Shown here: positions 63,124-64,000 of the stretch, one piece after another
Numbering within the stretch: the first letter of the stretch is position 1
Layout: every line of letters begins with the position of its first letter
Source of the DNA: Anaerolineae bacterium
Lineage (GTDB): Bacteria; Chloroflexota; Anaerolineae; 4572-78; J111
Length of the DNA stretch: 64,000 nt
Reading direction: 5' to 3'
Assembly (NCBI GenBank): GCA_023382535.1
Contig: JAHDWA010000024.1
Location: 1-64,000 of the forward strand
Program-made: the position numbers and the translations under genes
The notes under the pieces: generated by a model
Databases searched by the model: none
The model's input: only the letters and a program-made list of their open reading frames with translations
Told to the model about the DNA's origin: nothing

Positions 63124-63441
63124 TTAGTCGGTCGGAGTTGAGGTTCGCCGGGCAATGACTTGATCCAGCGGTACTGTTTTTATCGTGCCGGAGTTCATCT
63201 GTTGCAGCCTCTCGCGGGTCTCGGCAATCTGGAGGCTGCGCTGGGTAGACTCCAACAATTCCAGTAACTGCTGGTAAGCCTTATATTCTTGCAGCACGGC
63301 TACCGGCTCCCCATGCGTCGTTAAGACAACTCTCGATTCCTGGGGTGTTCTGGCACCCTTGAGTTGATTTATGAGGGCTTTGGCATTCCGCCGCAGTTCG
63401 GTCAGCCGGGTTACCCGCTCTTTGCCAATGGTAACGGTCAT
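63124..63441 (-). CDS. Phd/YefM-type antitoxin
   Basis: 105 residues from the ATG at 63441, which has GGAGGT 5 bases before it; the longer frame to 63525 would start upstream of the promoter. Residues 1-55 (RVTRLTELRRNAKALINQLK..RVVLTTHGEPVAVLQEYKAY) match the DNA-binding domain of the Phd/YefM family; the C-terminal tail would wrap the toxin. It likely represses its own operon through the dyad in the promoter. Confidence 0.8.
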   Translation of the reverse strand: MTVTIGKERVTRLTELRRNAKALINQLKGARTPQESRVVLTTHGEPVAVLQEYKAYQQLLELLESTQRSLQIAETRERLQQMNSGTIKTVPLDQVIARRTSTPTD

Positions 63442-63465
63442 CGTACACCTCCATTTCTTACACAA

Positions 63466-63494
63466 ACTATAGCACAAAATTATGTGCAAAACAA
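63466..63494 (-). promoter_or_regulatory. Promoter and operator of the toxin-antitoxin operon
   Basis: On the minus strand: TTGTTT (63494-63489), 17-base spacer, TATAGT (63471-63466). The spacer holds an inverted repeat GCACA-AAATTA-TGTGC (63472-63487), well placed as an autoregulatory operator for the antitoxin. Confidence 0.6.
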
Positions 63495-63578
63495 TGAGCA
63501 AAAGAGAAGAAGTAGGGGCTATCAATGCTCTAATCTTGAGGTAAGATAGGAGGAAAAACGGTTGAGGGAGGCAAGATA

Positions 63579-64000
63579 ATGGAAGGTCGAATCCCGGAGG
63601 AGAGTTTGTTAGAGCGGCTCAAGCAGGTGGCGATCCACGGCGACGGCAAGGCAAAGTCTATCCGCTGTGGAGCCTGTTGGGGATGCTGATTTTAGCCGCG
63701 CTGAATGGGGAAAGCTCATTGCGGGGAAGGTGGCTGTGGAGTTGCGACCACTGGGCGCTCATCAGCCGACCGTCAGGTTTCACAGGACAGCGACATCCGC
63801 CCGATCACGGAGAGCGAAGCAATCACCATTCGGGCGGCTTTCTGGCGGGTGTTGAAAGCCGCCACCCCCGAACAGTACCAGTAGGCCTTAGAACAGTTGC
63901 CTGAGGCGTTTGACCAGGAACCTCTAGCCTTCCGCAAACACTCCCTCCTCGAAAAGCAAGCCTTGTTTCAAGCCTGGACCACCGATCAAAATCTGGCGGT
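63579..64000 (+). pseudogene. Frameshifted ISAs1-like transposase relic, running off the window
   Basis: From ATG 63579 the first frame reads LLERLKQVAIHG; it then shifts near 63630 to DPRRRQGKVYPLWSLLGMLI, LAALNGESSLRGRWLW, the N-terminal region of ISAs1-family (H-repeat) transposases. Another shift and a stop (near 63885) follow; the last part (ALEQLPEAFDQEPLAFRKHS) I cannot assign. Its end is outside the window. Several frame breaks make it nonfunctional. Confidence 0.65.

Overview
The window looks like an accessory, defence- and signalling-rich part of a bacterial chromosome, most likely Chloroflexota (Anaerolineae-like). That guess rests on protein style: many STAND/NB-ARC NTPases and TPR proteins, GTG/TTG starts, and actinobacteria-like mobile-element genes. 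There is no rRNA or housekeeping gene to prove it.

Region 1 (1-19.4 kb, + strand) is a defence-island-like cluster. It holds a DNA-methyltransferase tail fragment, a nuclease-nSTAND3-repeat protein, a HEPN(Swt1)-SF1 helicase gene split in frame by a 1,561-bp IS4-family element, an NB-ARC/TPR protein, an OLD-like DUF3696 ATPase with an unknown partner, and an 1,807-aa DEAH helicase with DUF1998 and a nuclease-like tail.

Region 2 (19.4-28.9 kb) is mobile-element territory. It has an IS91-type HUH transposase overlapping a frameshifted tyrosine recombinase, then a remnant of an integrative or replicating element: Xre and RHH-like regulators, a DUF2637 membrane protein, an FtsK-like ATPase, a protein with a DnaA-N-like domain, palindromic direct repeats, and an Xis-like HTH protein. 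An 83-bp MITE with a 5-bp target duplication lies at its right edge.

Region 3 (28.9-62.7 kb, all + strand) is the remarkable part. A short motif (Y-x-I-x-I/M-x4-6-G/N-h-x-h-G-D-x-A/S), resembling RHIM/bacterial amyloid signalling sequences, appears in six intact genes and one decayed copy. The carriers are a small helical protein resembling Bell-type membrane effectors (28929), a STAND-repeat ATPase (37368), an AAA/DUF4062 protein (44413), a HEAT-like protein (51859), a helical/beta protein (55479) and a STAND ATPase (56802). Between them lie eight TPR proteins sharing an N-terminal domain of about 65 residues. Next to these are a two-NTPase protein and a split NB-ARC + TPR set, which is linked to the DUF4062 protein by a shared coiled-coil. 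At least four decayed duplicates (29341, 50066, 51540, 62488) show repeated duplication and loss, and an IS21 element (30208-32698) splits one TPR gene. My reading is that TPR/STAND sensors and motif-bearing effectors form an amyloid-templated immune or cell-death network. The shared motif and the gene arrangement are seen directly; the function is inferred.

Region 4 (62.7-64 kb) has a Phd/YefM-RelE/ParE-like toxin-antitoxin pair on the - strand and a frameshifted ISAs1-like transposase relic.
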